NCBI GenBank assembly: GCA_037892935.1 | Contig: JAYXKI010000013.1 | Coordinates: 1,302,001 to 1,366,000 of the forward strand | DNA from: Phlebopus portentosus | Lineage: Eukaryota > Basidiomycota > Agaricomycetes > Boletales > Boletinellaceae | DNA: 64,000 bases | Reading direction: 5' to 3' | Shown here: one piece after another, positions 28,514-39,639 of the stretch | How positions within the stretch are numbered: the first letter of the stretch is position 1 | Layout of the letters: each line of letters opens with the position of its first letter | Program-made: the position numbers and the translations under genes | The notes under the pieces: model-generated | What the model was told of the DNA's origin: nothing | Database searches by the model: none | Seen by the model: the letters and a program-made list of their open reading frames with translations, nothing else

Positions 28514-28994
28514 TGTAAGGACTCGAACATTTTCCTTTTCTTTTCTTATGTCATCATTTATTTTAATATTCTTTTCCTTTTCTTTTTCTTTTATTTTATT
28601 TTACTTCTCTTTTCTTATGCGCTTACTCATCCATTCGCTGGAACATTCCACAACATTCTACTACGCTCACTAATCACCCCATTTCTTCATCATGTGACTC
28701 CCCATTAGAGTAGACCTTTCCCACACTCAAAGTCTATATAAGTAGATAGCTTGACTCTTTCATTTCCTTGTCTTTCTATTCTACTTACCATCACTTTGAC
28801 ATAGGTATCTACTCTTGTATTAATAGTTTATTGAATTCTACTTACTATCACTTTAACATAGTGTTCAACGGTCTGGACTTAAGCCTCATCTTAGCTGTCT
28901 TGACCTGAGCAACGTGTTTGGGATTATCTCATCCATGCTTGTTTGTTGTTATGTTGGCCTACCTCAACTCAATCCTTGAGCTGTCCGCCTAACA
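28514..28994 (+). repeat. 5' LTR of T5
   Basis: 481 bp, TGTAAGG to CCGCCTAACA. GTCTTTCTATT at 28770-28780 complements the PBS. Confidence 0.94.
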
Positions 28995-28995
28995 T

Positions 28996-29006
28996 AATAG
29001 AAAGAC
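28996..29006 (+). promoter_or_regulatory. Self-priming PBS of T5
   Basis: AATAGAAAGAC, unchanged in this old copy and still complementary to 28770-28780. Confidence 0.75.
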
Positions 29007-29338
29007 CCACCCTTGGATCATGCCTAATTCCGTTGTCGTCGAGTGCTCGCCTGTGACGTGTCCCCTGAAGTATATCTTCGAAGGACGACATCGAACAAAA
29101 CCCGGTTCCTACCAAGTAGACAACAAACCCCTATCTTGCCCGTCGAAGTCTGATTGACTCTGACGTATTCTGATAGTATCCGAAGTACCATCCAATCACA
29201 CCATCGTGGTGCTCTGAATCATGCTTCTTTGGAACTCCCATCAAACCTTCTCATGGGTGATGCATAGAGTTCAGTCGTCGACTAGTATCTTATTCATTAT
29301 CTACCTCGGAGCCTTTCGTCTAGTCATCAATTTCAAAG

Positions 29339-30886
29339 ATGAGCCAATTATCCAAAGCCGGTCCCATCCGAACAACATCCCGATCCCCATTCCACCCCCA
29401 GCCTATCAAGGTGAAGCTAACTGACAACCAACGAGCAGCTCTTCTGGCAAACTCTAGGTGGAGCGCATTGCGAGGACACTACATTGTCAAAGCAGGGAAT
29501 CAAGTCTTCAATGCTTGGTGGGACAAACCAGTGAAGAAGTGGTACAGCAACAGAGACGAGAAATCTCTCTACTGGAGAGCGAAGCGAGAAGGCGACGTAG
29601 ACGAACCCACGCCCCCTACCCTGACACAACTAATAACTCCCTTACCAGGGCTATCAACATCAATTACCCCAGCATTGCCCCCCCCTATCACAACTTCATC
29701 ATCATTCAGCAAACTACAGGAACCAGCTCTGATCATACCGAGCGAAGAAGAAGAAGAAGAAGAAGAAGAAGAAGAAGAAGAAGAAGAGGAGGAGAAAGAA
29801 TATGAGATGTCATTGTCAAAGAAAGCAATGACCGATCTTGCGACAGCGGTTGCGCTAGTGCTCCAAGCAGCAGGCGAAGGAGTGAACCAAGGCTCAAAGG
29901 TGTCAAAGAAGGTCCACATCGCCAAACCAAGAGACTTCGATGGCGAACACAATTATGTGGACTTCAAGCGAGAGCTGCATCTCTACATCTATGCATCTGA
30001 ATCAGAGTTCAGGACGAACAAGAGTAAGATTATGTTCGCCCTATCATACATGAAGAGTGGTGCTGCAGCTCGCTGGGTGGAAAGTTATACCAGTGAAGCA
30101 GTCGACGAAGATGGCAACCTGACATTCACAGATGGCTGGGATGCCTTCTTGAAGAAGCTGGATATATCATTTGATGACCCTGCCAGATCCCAGAAAGCCT
30201 TTGAACAACTAGACATGATGTACCAAGGAGACCTCAATGCTGACGAGTTCTTCAACAAGTTTGACATTTGCCAAGTGGACGCTGGCCTAGCAACAGAGGC
30301 ACATGATGAATGGTTGATGAGTCATCTGAAGAGGGCGCTAAACCCAAAGGTCATCGAAGGTGTCATGAGATTGCCCAATGAACTGATGTCATACGAAGAG
30401 TTCAAGAAGGCTGCCGTCAAGGTCGACAGGGTCGAACGCCAAATCAGGGACCTGATGGCCAAACGTCGGAGGAAGACAATTGGCTCGACAGCAACAAAGC
30501 CAGCTCCGGCACCACTAATGAGACGTCCCATGCTGCCCCAACAAGTGACTTGCCCTTATGCACCACCTCCCCAAGATTGTCGTGATGTGACAGGAATAAC
30601 ATATAGAGGTCTGGGCCAACCGATGGATGTGATGATGAGCCAGGTGTGTTGTACACACGCTTGTTACAAGTGTGGTCAGGTGGGCCACTATATCAGGGAA
30701 TGCTCGTGAGGTCATGAAGCGATACATGCCATCATTGCAGCCTTCGTTCCAGAAGACAGAGAAGCACTCCTCGAAGAGCTCAGTTAAGCGAAGGAATCCT
30801 CCTTCAAAGAGGTCGATGTTCAAGTGGTGCCCGCTGAGCTGGAAGAGCTAGTGGAAGGCGAGGGTTTTCTGGAAGACCAGGCATAG
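29339..30886 (+). pseudogene. gag: T5 Gag pseudogene
   Basis: Starts with ATG (29339), the codon that is ACG in T1, T2 and T7, and is open for 456 codons to a TGA replacing CGA just after the zinc knuckle ([14 protein letters not shown]); the frame then continues with another stop to TAG at 30884-30886. It contains an expanded poly-Glu tract encoded by GAA/GAG repeats (about 29748-29800). The slippery GGGTTTT is at 30862-30868. Confidence 0.9.
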
Positions 30887-31602
30887 ATGTCGGAACGACT
30901 GGTCGGTCTCCTAAAGGATTCTTTTGTTGGACTCATTAAAATATAATTGTCCTGTTGTACAATATCAAGATGCAAATATCAGTGACGGTTTCACCCTTTG
31001 AAAGATCCTTACCAACATGCTGCCAGATGAATCTGAAAATGATGATGATGACTTCAAAGTCTATGAAGATTTGTTGGTCAGAAGAGCAGATGCGCAAGCA
31101 GGCGAACTGAGAGAGGAAGAGTGGATTCAAACCGCTGTAAAAAATGAGGTTGTGGCGGAAGAACCTTACCATGAGAACATTGTTGCTTAGGCGAATGATA
31201 CCAAAGCAGTGTGGGATGTGGTTGGCAGACACGTGGCTGAGGTATGGCGTGAAGGCATCGAGGATGCAGAGCAATTCATCAGGAGGGCGGGTGGTAAAGA
31301 ATTGGATGCTTTTGTTAGCATCGTACATCCTAAGGTCACTGGAGATGATGAAGTTGATCTGTCAAATCCTGGGCTTGAGGATGAACACTTCATTGATGCT
31401 CATGCCTTAATCAACTTGGGATGCACAGGCTCTTGCATCAACGAGAGTTTTGTTAAGCGATACAGGTTCCCAACTCAAAGATATATCCGACCTAGACCAG
31501 TCTTCAATGCTGATGGTACCAGCAACGAGGGTGGACTAATCAAGGAGTACGTCGTGGTATAGATGTTCTTTGGCAAACATGAAGAGGAGATCTGACTGGT
31601 GG
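30869..31602 (+). pseudogene. pol: T5 Pol remnant, protease region
   Basis: Linker and protease region with several stops; the active-site segment reads HALINLGCTGSC, so both the Asp and Ser of DSG are changed. Cut at 31602 by X. Confidence 0.88.
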
Positions 31603-33580
31603 TGTAGTGCGCCGCACTAACCTGTACTGGTCTAGCGGCACAGGCCTGTAAGGGCTGTACTCCCCTATGCCATACCCAGGACACCCCATGTACTATTGTC
31701 AGCAAACCAGCCTTCACCACCATTACCCATAATACAGCCTGCTCAGTGGTCGCCGGACCTTCAGTGGCCTAGGAACAGCACCCATGCCACCGCCGCCACC
31801 GACCATATGAACTGGCAGCGACGCCTTCGCTTCTATCTTATGATCACCCTGTCCCCCCTTCGACCAAACCCTGGTTCCCCTTCTCCAGCCTCTCCTAAGA
31901 ACGGTTCCACTGAATCCAGTGATTCCAGACTTCGGAAATGCTCGCACGGCAGCTGGACACGCTGCAGCGGATGTATATTGCGCCATCACGGAGGTGTATG
32001 CCCGCCACCGTGCCGGCTGGGTAAATTATAACCTATCTAAGGTCTATTTTGTTGATTGTTTCATATTCCTATCATCCCACATTGTATGCCGAGCATGGTA
32101 GCATGCCTGGCAGCCATCCGTACATTCCCTCTTTTAGTTTCATTCGATCCCTTGGTGTTTCAGATCTACATAGAGCACGCCCTGACCGATCCGAATGGAC
32201 CCAACGCTCGACACGATGTACCAGCATCCACTGTTCTGATTGGGGCGCTCCTGGGTCTTAGTGGCTTGGCAGTACATCTCGGCGGTGGCCCCTGCCATCG
32301 CGGTGTGCCTGTCGCACCTCGCCGCCCACCGCTTTAGTGATATTTCTTATCAAGGACTCATAGTATATATAGAGAGCATGTATCTATCCTAAAAAGTGGC
32401 AGATATACCTTCTAAGACACAGCTACCAAAAACCAACTACAAGTAGAGAGCCCCCTTCAAGAAGCCAGTGTATTCAGTGAACCAGATAGCCGGATTGGGC
32501 AAATTCCTGGTCACGTGCCCCCGCCGATCCCATCCTGATGGCGCGGCCTCAATCTTACAGGAGTAGGCACTGTCACGACAGAATCTGCTGCCGAGCAACC
32601 TTGCACACCTAGAAGTGCAAGAGAGGTTGCTGAGCTCGCTCGCTGCCCCGAACATCTCTCTTCTACACAGCCATCACTCTTCTAGTAATCACTCCTGGGA
32701 TTTTTGATTTCTCCCCGCGCCTGAGGCCACCTTTTGTGCTTCTTCGCCGTCATCCGGCGTCAACCGATTGTGGTACTTCCTTGACACCTCAACGCAGCCG
32801 TCACTCTTCTAGTAATCACTCCGGGATTTTCGACTTTTATCTGCATTGGCGTCCCCTCTTGCGATCCTCCACTGCCGCTCGGTTCAGTTTGTTTGTGATT
32901 CTTCCTCAATGTCCCGACGCAGCCGTCACTCTTCTAGTAATCACTCCGGGAATTTTCGACTTTTATCTGCATCGCCATCCCCTCTCAGGATTCTTCGCTG
33001 CCATTCAGTTCAGGGGACTTGTGATACTTCCTCGACATCTCGATGCAGCTGTCACTCTTCTCATGCCCACAGCTACCACCGGCGCTGGTGCCTCCCCTGC
33101 GTCTGAATCCAGTTTGCCACTTCTCAACGTCTCCGCTGCCTCCGCATCATTCTACCGCTGACACCACTCCCCTTTTGAGTGGTGTCAACATACTCTCACC
33201 TCTGCCTTCTCTGTGTCGTTCCCACATCGTCTCCCCGACTACCAGCCGGAATCGCACAAGTGTGATTATCCGCTGCCGCCACACACAGCCTGCCGCTTCA
33301 ACCCCTTTGCCAGTTCAGTTGGACTCGGCAGTCTCTATTCATCCTTTCGGACCCCGCTGAGATTTGTATCGCCGTGGCGAGTTATTCGACATCGCGGCGG
33401 ATCTGTCTGATGCCTGGATCCTTGTGCATCTGAGCTGAGTGTCGCTTCTGAAAGTCTGTAGGTAGTCTGTAGATCTGGTAGGACTTCCCCTTTTTCCTCT
33501 CGATACCTTTGACATCGCCTCCCTGTGGTCAAACGCCGCCACTGCCTTTGTCCCTATCTAGGAGAGTCTGATAGTCTATA
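31603..33580 (+). mobile_element. Insertion X in T5: probable long solo LTR with internal 125-bp tandem repeats
   Basis: 1,978 bp between a 4-bp duplication (GTGG 31599-31602, GCGG 33581-33584; the C/T difference is a lost CpG, and T6 has GCGG there uninterrupted). Ends are TGTAG and CTATA, close to the inverted TG..CA of an LTR. A TATATATA stretch lies near 32362. No convincing ORF. The 4-bp duplication resembles element F instead of the T family, but the sequence matches neither. Strand is not established. Confidence 0.6.
32666..33075 (+). repeat. 125-bp tandem repeat array inside X
   Basis: Four starts of the same unit (GCAGCCGTCACTCTTCT and variants) at about 32669, 32794, 32919 and 33044, each 125 bp apart. 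The two middle units are the most alike; the last copy diverges after about 25 bp. Confidence 0.85.
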
Positions 33581-36500
33581 GCGGTCACGTCTTTGGCATC
33601 AAGTAACATTTTCCTTGGTCACAACTGGCTATAGAAACATAACCTGGAGATCGACTAGAAGGTTGGATCTGTCAAATTCACACGTTGCCCGGATGAATAC
33701 GATTTGATGTTGTCAAAAGAAGAAATAGATGATGAGTATGTGAGGAATGTGAGGATGAAGGAAGCGGCAAAGTGGCTGCCTTACCTGGAAGAATATGCCG
33801 ACGTTTTTAGTGAGGAATCATTCAAACATTTACCAAATCACCGAATGTGGGACCATGCTATTGACCTGAAACCAGACTTCAAACCCAGCAACTGCAAGGT
33901 TTACCCATTGTCACCAAAAGAACAAGAAGTGATGAGAGAGTTCATTGAGGAAAACCTAGCATCAGGACACATCTGACAGTTGGAATCTCCAATGGCATCA
34001 CCGTTCTTTTTTATCAAGAAAGAAGATGGGAGCCTGCGAGCAATCCAAGACTATCGGAAGCTCAACAAAGGGACGGTCAAGAACAAGTATCCGTTACCAT
34101 TGATAAATGAGCTCATCGACAAGGTCAAGGATGCAAAGTACATCATGAAGCTCGATGTTCGTTGGGGCTACTACAACATCCAAATTCGCGAGGGAGACGA
34201 GTGGAAGGCAGTGTTTAGGACGAATTTAGGCTTGTTCGAACCCACAGTCATGTTCTTTGGTTTGTGCAATGCACCAGCGACATTCCAAGGCTTCATGAAT
34301 GATATCTTTCAGGAACTGATTCATGAGGGTATCGTCATCATTTACCTCAATGACATTCTCATCTTCTCGAATGATCTAGAGGAACATCGTAGGCGCACCA
34401 AATGAGTCTTTGAGATTCTTCGTCAAAATGGACTTTTTCTAAAGCCACAGAAGTGCGAGTTCGAAGTTGATACAGTCAAGTACCTTGGGCACATCATCGG
34501 CAATGGCGAAGTTCGAATGGATCCCAAGAAGATGGCAGCAGTACAGGACTGGCCAGTTCTAAAGAACGTCCACGAACTGCAACAATTCCTGGGACTAGGA
34601 AATTGGTTGCGACGTTTTGTTAAGGATTACAGTTTGGTCATCAAACCCCTAACTACGCTGATGGGTAAGGTGGAATGGAAGTGGGGCAAAGATGAACAGG
34701 CAGCGTTCAAGGAACTGAAGCATCGTTTGAGTAGTCCTCCCATGTTAGCGATACCCAACAACGAGGACCCTTTCCGTGTGGAAGCAGATGCATCGGACTT
34801 TGCGACTGGTGGAGTCCTTCTCCAGAAACAAGATGGCAAATGGAAGGTGATCACTTATCAGTCATTGACATTTCTAGAGGCAGAGCAAAATTATGAGATT
34901 TATAATAAAGAAATGCTCACCATCGTTCAAGCCCTAAAGGAATGGCGACAATATCTCCAAGGAGCTAACCAACCTTTTGAGGTATGGACGGACCATGCAA
35001 ATCTAACGTACTTCTGATCGCCGCAGAAGCTAAATTGTTGACAAGCCCGTTGGCGACTCGATTTAGCTGAGTTTGATTTCACGCTAGTCCATAAGCCTGG
35101 AAAGACGTTAGGTAAGGCTGATCTGTTATCACGTCGAGCAGATTACGACAAGGGTGAGTGTGATAACGAGAATGTGACCTTCATCAAGAAGGAATGGCTG
35201 GTCAGAGGAATGGTTCAGACATCCAGAGATGTTCTTGTCAGCAAGGTCAGGGAGGCACAAGGACAGGAAGGTGAAGAGGAATGACCGAAGGTAGTTGAGT
35301 GGAGAGGAGAAGCATAGAAGATGGGTAGGTGGCTATACGTACCAGCAAGCGTCAGAGAGATCATCATGAAGGAACACCATGACTCGACCCTGGCAGGACA
35401 TCCAGGAGTGACAAAGACAATCCAGCTGATAGCATGAAGGTACTGGTGGCTGAAGATGAGTGCAGATGTGTGGGTGTATGTGTGAGGGTATGATCATTGT
35501 CAGTGGACGAAGGCTCTAAGGACAACAAGAGCAAAGGTTTTGCACCCTAATGAGGTGCCGGAGGCACCATGGCAAATTGTCATGGTCGACCTGATTGGAG
35601 AGTTGCCAGAGTCGAATGGGTTTAATGCGATTTGCGTGGTAGTTGATCGCTTTAGCAAACAAATCCATGTGATTCCGATGACAACGAAGTTAACAGCTGA
35701 AGGCATGGCTAGGATCTATAGGGACCACGTCTTCCGACTATATAGGCTACCCCAAAAGATCATTCACAACCGAGGGGTGCAGTTTGATGCAAAGATGATG
35801 AAAGAGTTGTACAAGCTCCTACACATTGAGGGCAACCCGTCGACAGCGTATCACCCACAAACCGATGGACAGATGGAGAGGGTTAACCAGGAACTTGAAC
35901 AATACCTTCGCTTATATGTCAATCATCGTCAATCAGACTGGGTGGACTGGCTGGCTCTCACAGAATTTTCATACAACAACCGTGAGCACTCAGCGACAAA
36001 ACTGTCTCCTTTCTTTGTCAACACCGGAATGCATCCCTTGGATTTTACGGGAGTTGGGACAGCGTCGTCAAACCTATCAGCGGAAGAATTTGCCAAGCAC
36101 ATCAAGGAGGTACATGAGCTTGCTCAGAGTAACCTGGCCCAAGTGAACAAAGACATGAAGCACTTCTATGATTGTCATGCTGGGAAGTCTGTCAATTATG
36201 AGGTGGGATCAAAAGTCTTCTTGGACGGACGGAATATCAAAACAATCCAACCGACGAAGAAGATGGATGACAAGTGGTTCGGTCCCTTCGAGGTGGTAGA
36301 AAAGGTTGGTGCAAGTGCATACAGACTCAAACTGCTGAAGACCTGAAAGAAAGTTCACCCAGTCTTCAACGAGATCTTGCTCAAACCGGCTGTCCAACCG
36401 TCCTTCAAGTCACAAAAGAAACCGCCTCCACCACCACCAGTGATTATTGACGAACAGGAAGAGTACGAGGTTGAAGAAATACTCAACTCACATCTACATC

Positions 36501-36733
36501 GAGGCAAGCTCCAGTTCTTGGTCAAGTGGGTTGGGTACGAGGAAGCGACATGGCAGCCGGAATCCAACATCAAGGACAATGCGCAGGAATCAATTCAAGA
36601 TTTCTATCGCAAACATCCCAGAGCTCTGAGGAAGTTAATGATACCTCAATGAAGTCTGCGAGCACTGTACAAGTTCACATCCTCAGAAGGCTTATGTGGT
36701 TGGTCGGGATACCCAACCTTGAAGGGGGGGTGA
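33581..36733 (+). pseudogene. pol: T5 Pol remnant: RT to chromodomain
   Basis: RT ([21 protein letters not shown]; the YLDD box reads YLND), RNase H, integrase and chromodomain are all recognisable, with about ten stops or frameshifts (for example TGA at 33975, 34402, 35014, 35038). Several stops are CGA to TGA. The region ends at a polypurine tract next to the 3' LTR. Confidence 0.92.
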
Positions 36734-37215
36734 TGTGAGGACTCAAACATTTTCCTTTTCTTTTCTTACATCATCATTCATTTTAATATTCTTTTTCTTT
36801 TCTTTTTCTTTTATTTTCTTTTACTTCTCTTTTCTTATGCACTTACTCATCCATTCGCTGGAACATTCCACGACGTTCTACTATGCTCACTAATCACCTC
36901 ATTTTTTCATCATGTGACTCCCCATTAGAGTAGACCTTTCCCATGCTCGAAGTCTATATAAGTAGATAGTTTGACTCTTTCGTTTCCTTGTCTTTCTATT
37001 CTACTTACCATCACTTTGACATAGGTATCTACTCTTGTATTAATAGCTTATTGAAATTCTACTTACTATCACTTCGACATAGCGTTCGACGGTCTGGACT
37101 TAAGCCTCGTCTTAGCTATCTTGACCTGAGCGACGTGTTTGGGATTATCTCATCTATGCTTGTTTGTTGTTGTATTGGCCTGCCTCGACTCAGTCCTTGA
37201 GCCATCTGCCTAATA
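36734..37215 (+). repeat. 3' LTR of T5
   Basis: 482 bp; begins TGTGAGG and ends CTGCCTAATA (CA changed to TA); followed by TSD TTAGC. Confidence 0.93.
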
Positions 37216-37306
37216 TTAGCTCTCGAAAGATGTCATTCATAAAACCTTGGAAAGTCGCTGGCGCATTGCATAGTCTGAAGAACATGACCGTTAGTTCAAA
37301 TAAGCC
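37216..37306 (-). pseudogene. pol: T4 Pol fragment between T5 and T6
   Basis: 91 bp of T4 RT (sense: [10 protein letters not shown] region through FQGFMNDIF), isolated by the two flanking insertions. It includes one TSD copy of each. Confidence 0.9.
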
Positions 37307-37771
37307 TGTAAGGACTCGAACATTTTTCTTTTCTTTTCTTACATCATCATTCATTTTTTTTAATATTCTTTTCCTTTTCTTTTATTTTTCTTATGTGCTT
37401 ACTCATCCATTCGCCAGAACATTCCACGATGTTCTATCACACTCACTAATCATCCCATTCCTTTATCATGCGACTTCCTATTAGAGTAGACCTTTCCCAC
37501 ACTTGAAGTCTATATAAGTAGATAGCTTGACTCTTTCATTTCCTTGTCTTTCTATTCTACTTACCTTCACTTAGACATAGGTATCTACTCTTGTATTAAT
37601 AGCTTATTGAAATTCTACTTACCTTCACTTCGACATAGCGTTCGACGGTCTGGACTTAAGCCTCGTCTTAGCTGTCTTGACCTGAGCAACATGTTTGGGA
37701 TTATCTCATCTATGCTTGTTTATTGTTGTGTTGGCCTACCTCGACTCAGCCCCTGAGCCATCTGCCTAACA
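37307..37771 (+). repeat. 5' LTR of T6
   Basis: 465 bp, TGTAAGG to TGCCTAACA. Confidence 0.93.
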
Positions 37772-37772
37772 T

Positions 37773-37783
37773 AATAGAAAGAC
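37773..37783 (+). promoter_or_regulatory. Self-priming PBS of T6
   Basis: AATAGAAAGAC, identical to the other T copies. Confidence 0.75.
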
Positions 37784-38116
37784 CCACCCTTGGCTCACAC
37801 CTGATTCCGTTGTCGTCGAGTGCTCGCCTGTGACATGTCCCCTAAAGTATATCTTCGAAGGATGACATTGAGTGAAACCCGGTTCCCACTGTGCAGATAA
37901 CAAACCCCTATCTTGCCCATTGAAGTCCGATTGACTCTGACGTGTTCCGATAGTACCTGAAGTACTAACCAATCATACCACCATGGCGCTCTGAATTACC
38001 CTTCTTTAGAACTCGCACCAGACATTCTCGTGGGTGACACATAGAGTCCAATCATCAACTAGCATCTCATTCATTGTTTATCTCAGGGCCTTTCATCTAA
38101 TCTATCAATTTCAAAG

Positions 38117-39639
38117 ATGAGCCGATCATCCGAAGTCGGTCCTGTCCGAACAACATCCCGATCCCCGTTCCACCCTCAGCCTATCAAGGTGGAGCTAAAT
38201 GATGACCAATGAGCAGCTCTTCCAGCAAATTCTAGGTGGAGCACTTCACGAGGACACTACATTGTCAAAGCAGGGAATCAAGTCTTTGACGCTTGGTGGG
38301 ACGAAACAGTGAAGAAGTGGTACAGTGACAGAGACAGGAAATCCCTCTACTGGAGAGCGAAGCGAGAAGGCGACGTAGACGAACTCATGCCCCCTACCCC
38401 AACACAACCAATGACTCCCTTACCAGGGCTATCAATGTCGATTGACCCAGCATCGGCCCCCCCTATCACAACTTCATCGTCGTTCGGCAGACTATGGGAA
38501 CCAGCTCCAATCATACCGAGTGAAGAAGAAGAAGAAGAAGAAGAGGAGGAAGAACATGAGATGTCATTGTCGAAGGAAGCAATGACCGACCTTGCGACAG
38601 CAGTCGCACTAGCGCTCCAAGCTGCAGGCGAAGGTGTGCACCAAGGGACGAAGGATCAAAGAAGGTCCACATCGCCAAACTGAGAGATTTCGATGGCAAA
38701 CACAACTATGTGGACTTCAAGCAGGAGTTATGTCTCTACATCTATGCATCCGAATCAGAGTTCAGGATGAACAAGAGTAAGATTATGTTCACCCTGTTGT
38801 ACATGAAGAGCGGAGCTGCGGCTCGCTGGGCAGAGAGCTACACCAGCGGAGCAGTCGACAAGGATGGCAACTTGGAGTTCACAGACGGTTGGGACACTTT
38901 CTTGAGGAAGCTTGACACATCATTCAATGACCCCACCAGGTCTCAAAAGGCTTTCGAGTGACTCGATGCTATGTATCAAGGAGACCTCAATGCTGATGAG
39001 TTTTTCAACAAGTTCGATATCTGCCGAGTGGATGCTGGCTTAGCGACGGAAGTGCATGATGAATGGTTGATGAGTCATCTGAAGAGGGCACTAAACCCAA
39101 AGGTTGTTGAAGGCGTCATGAGATTGCCCAACGAACTGACGTCATATGAAGAGTTCAAGAGGGCTGCCATCAAAGTCGACAGGGTTGAGCACCAAATCAG
39201 AGACCTGATGGCCAAACGTCGGTGGAAGGTGATAAGCACGACTATGATGAAGCCAGCTCTGGTGCCACCGACGCAACGCCCTGCACCACCTCAACAGGCA
39301 ACTCGTCCTTTTGCACCACCAGCCCAAGATTGTCATGATGTGACCAGAGTAACATACAGAGGCTTAGGTCAACCCATGGATGTGATGATGAACCAGATAT
39401 GTCATATGCACACTTGCTACAAGTGTGGTCAGGTAGGCCACTATATCAGGGAATGCCCACGAGGTCGTGAAGCGATACGTGCCATCATCGCGGCCTTCGT
39501 TCCAGAAGACAGAGAGGCCCTCCTCGAAGAGCTCGGTCAAGTGAAGGAACCCTCCTTTGAAGAGGTCGATATTCGAGTAGTGCCTGCTGAGCTGGAAGAG
39601 TTAGTAGAAGGTGAGGGTTTTCCAGAAGACCAGGCATGA
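38117..39639 (+). pseudogene. gag: T6 Gag pseudogene
   Basis: ATG at 38117 in the same position as T5. The frame is broken by a stop near 38210, a frameshift near 38650-38690 and a TGA near 38960. Recognisable pieces: acidic tract with EMSLSKEAMTD, capsid-like core ([14 protein letters not shown]) and knuckle [14 protein letters not shown]. Slippery GGGTTTT at 39615-39621. Confidence 0.9.

Larger units (their letters stand above)
28514..37215 (+). mobile_element. T5: T-family element inserted head-on in T4 pol, carrying X
   Basis: LTRs 28514-28994 and 36734-37215; TSD TTAGC at 28509-28513 and 37216-37220. Gag and pol are on the plus strand with many stops. A 1,978-bp insertion (X) splits the protease region. 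Confidence 0.95.
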
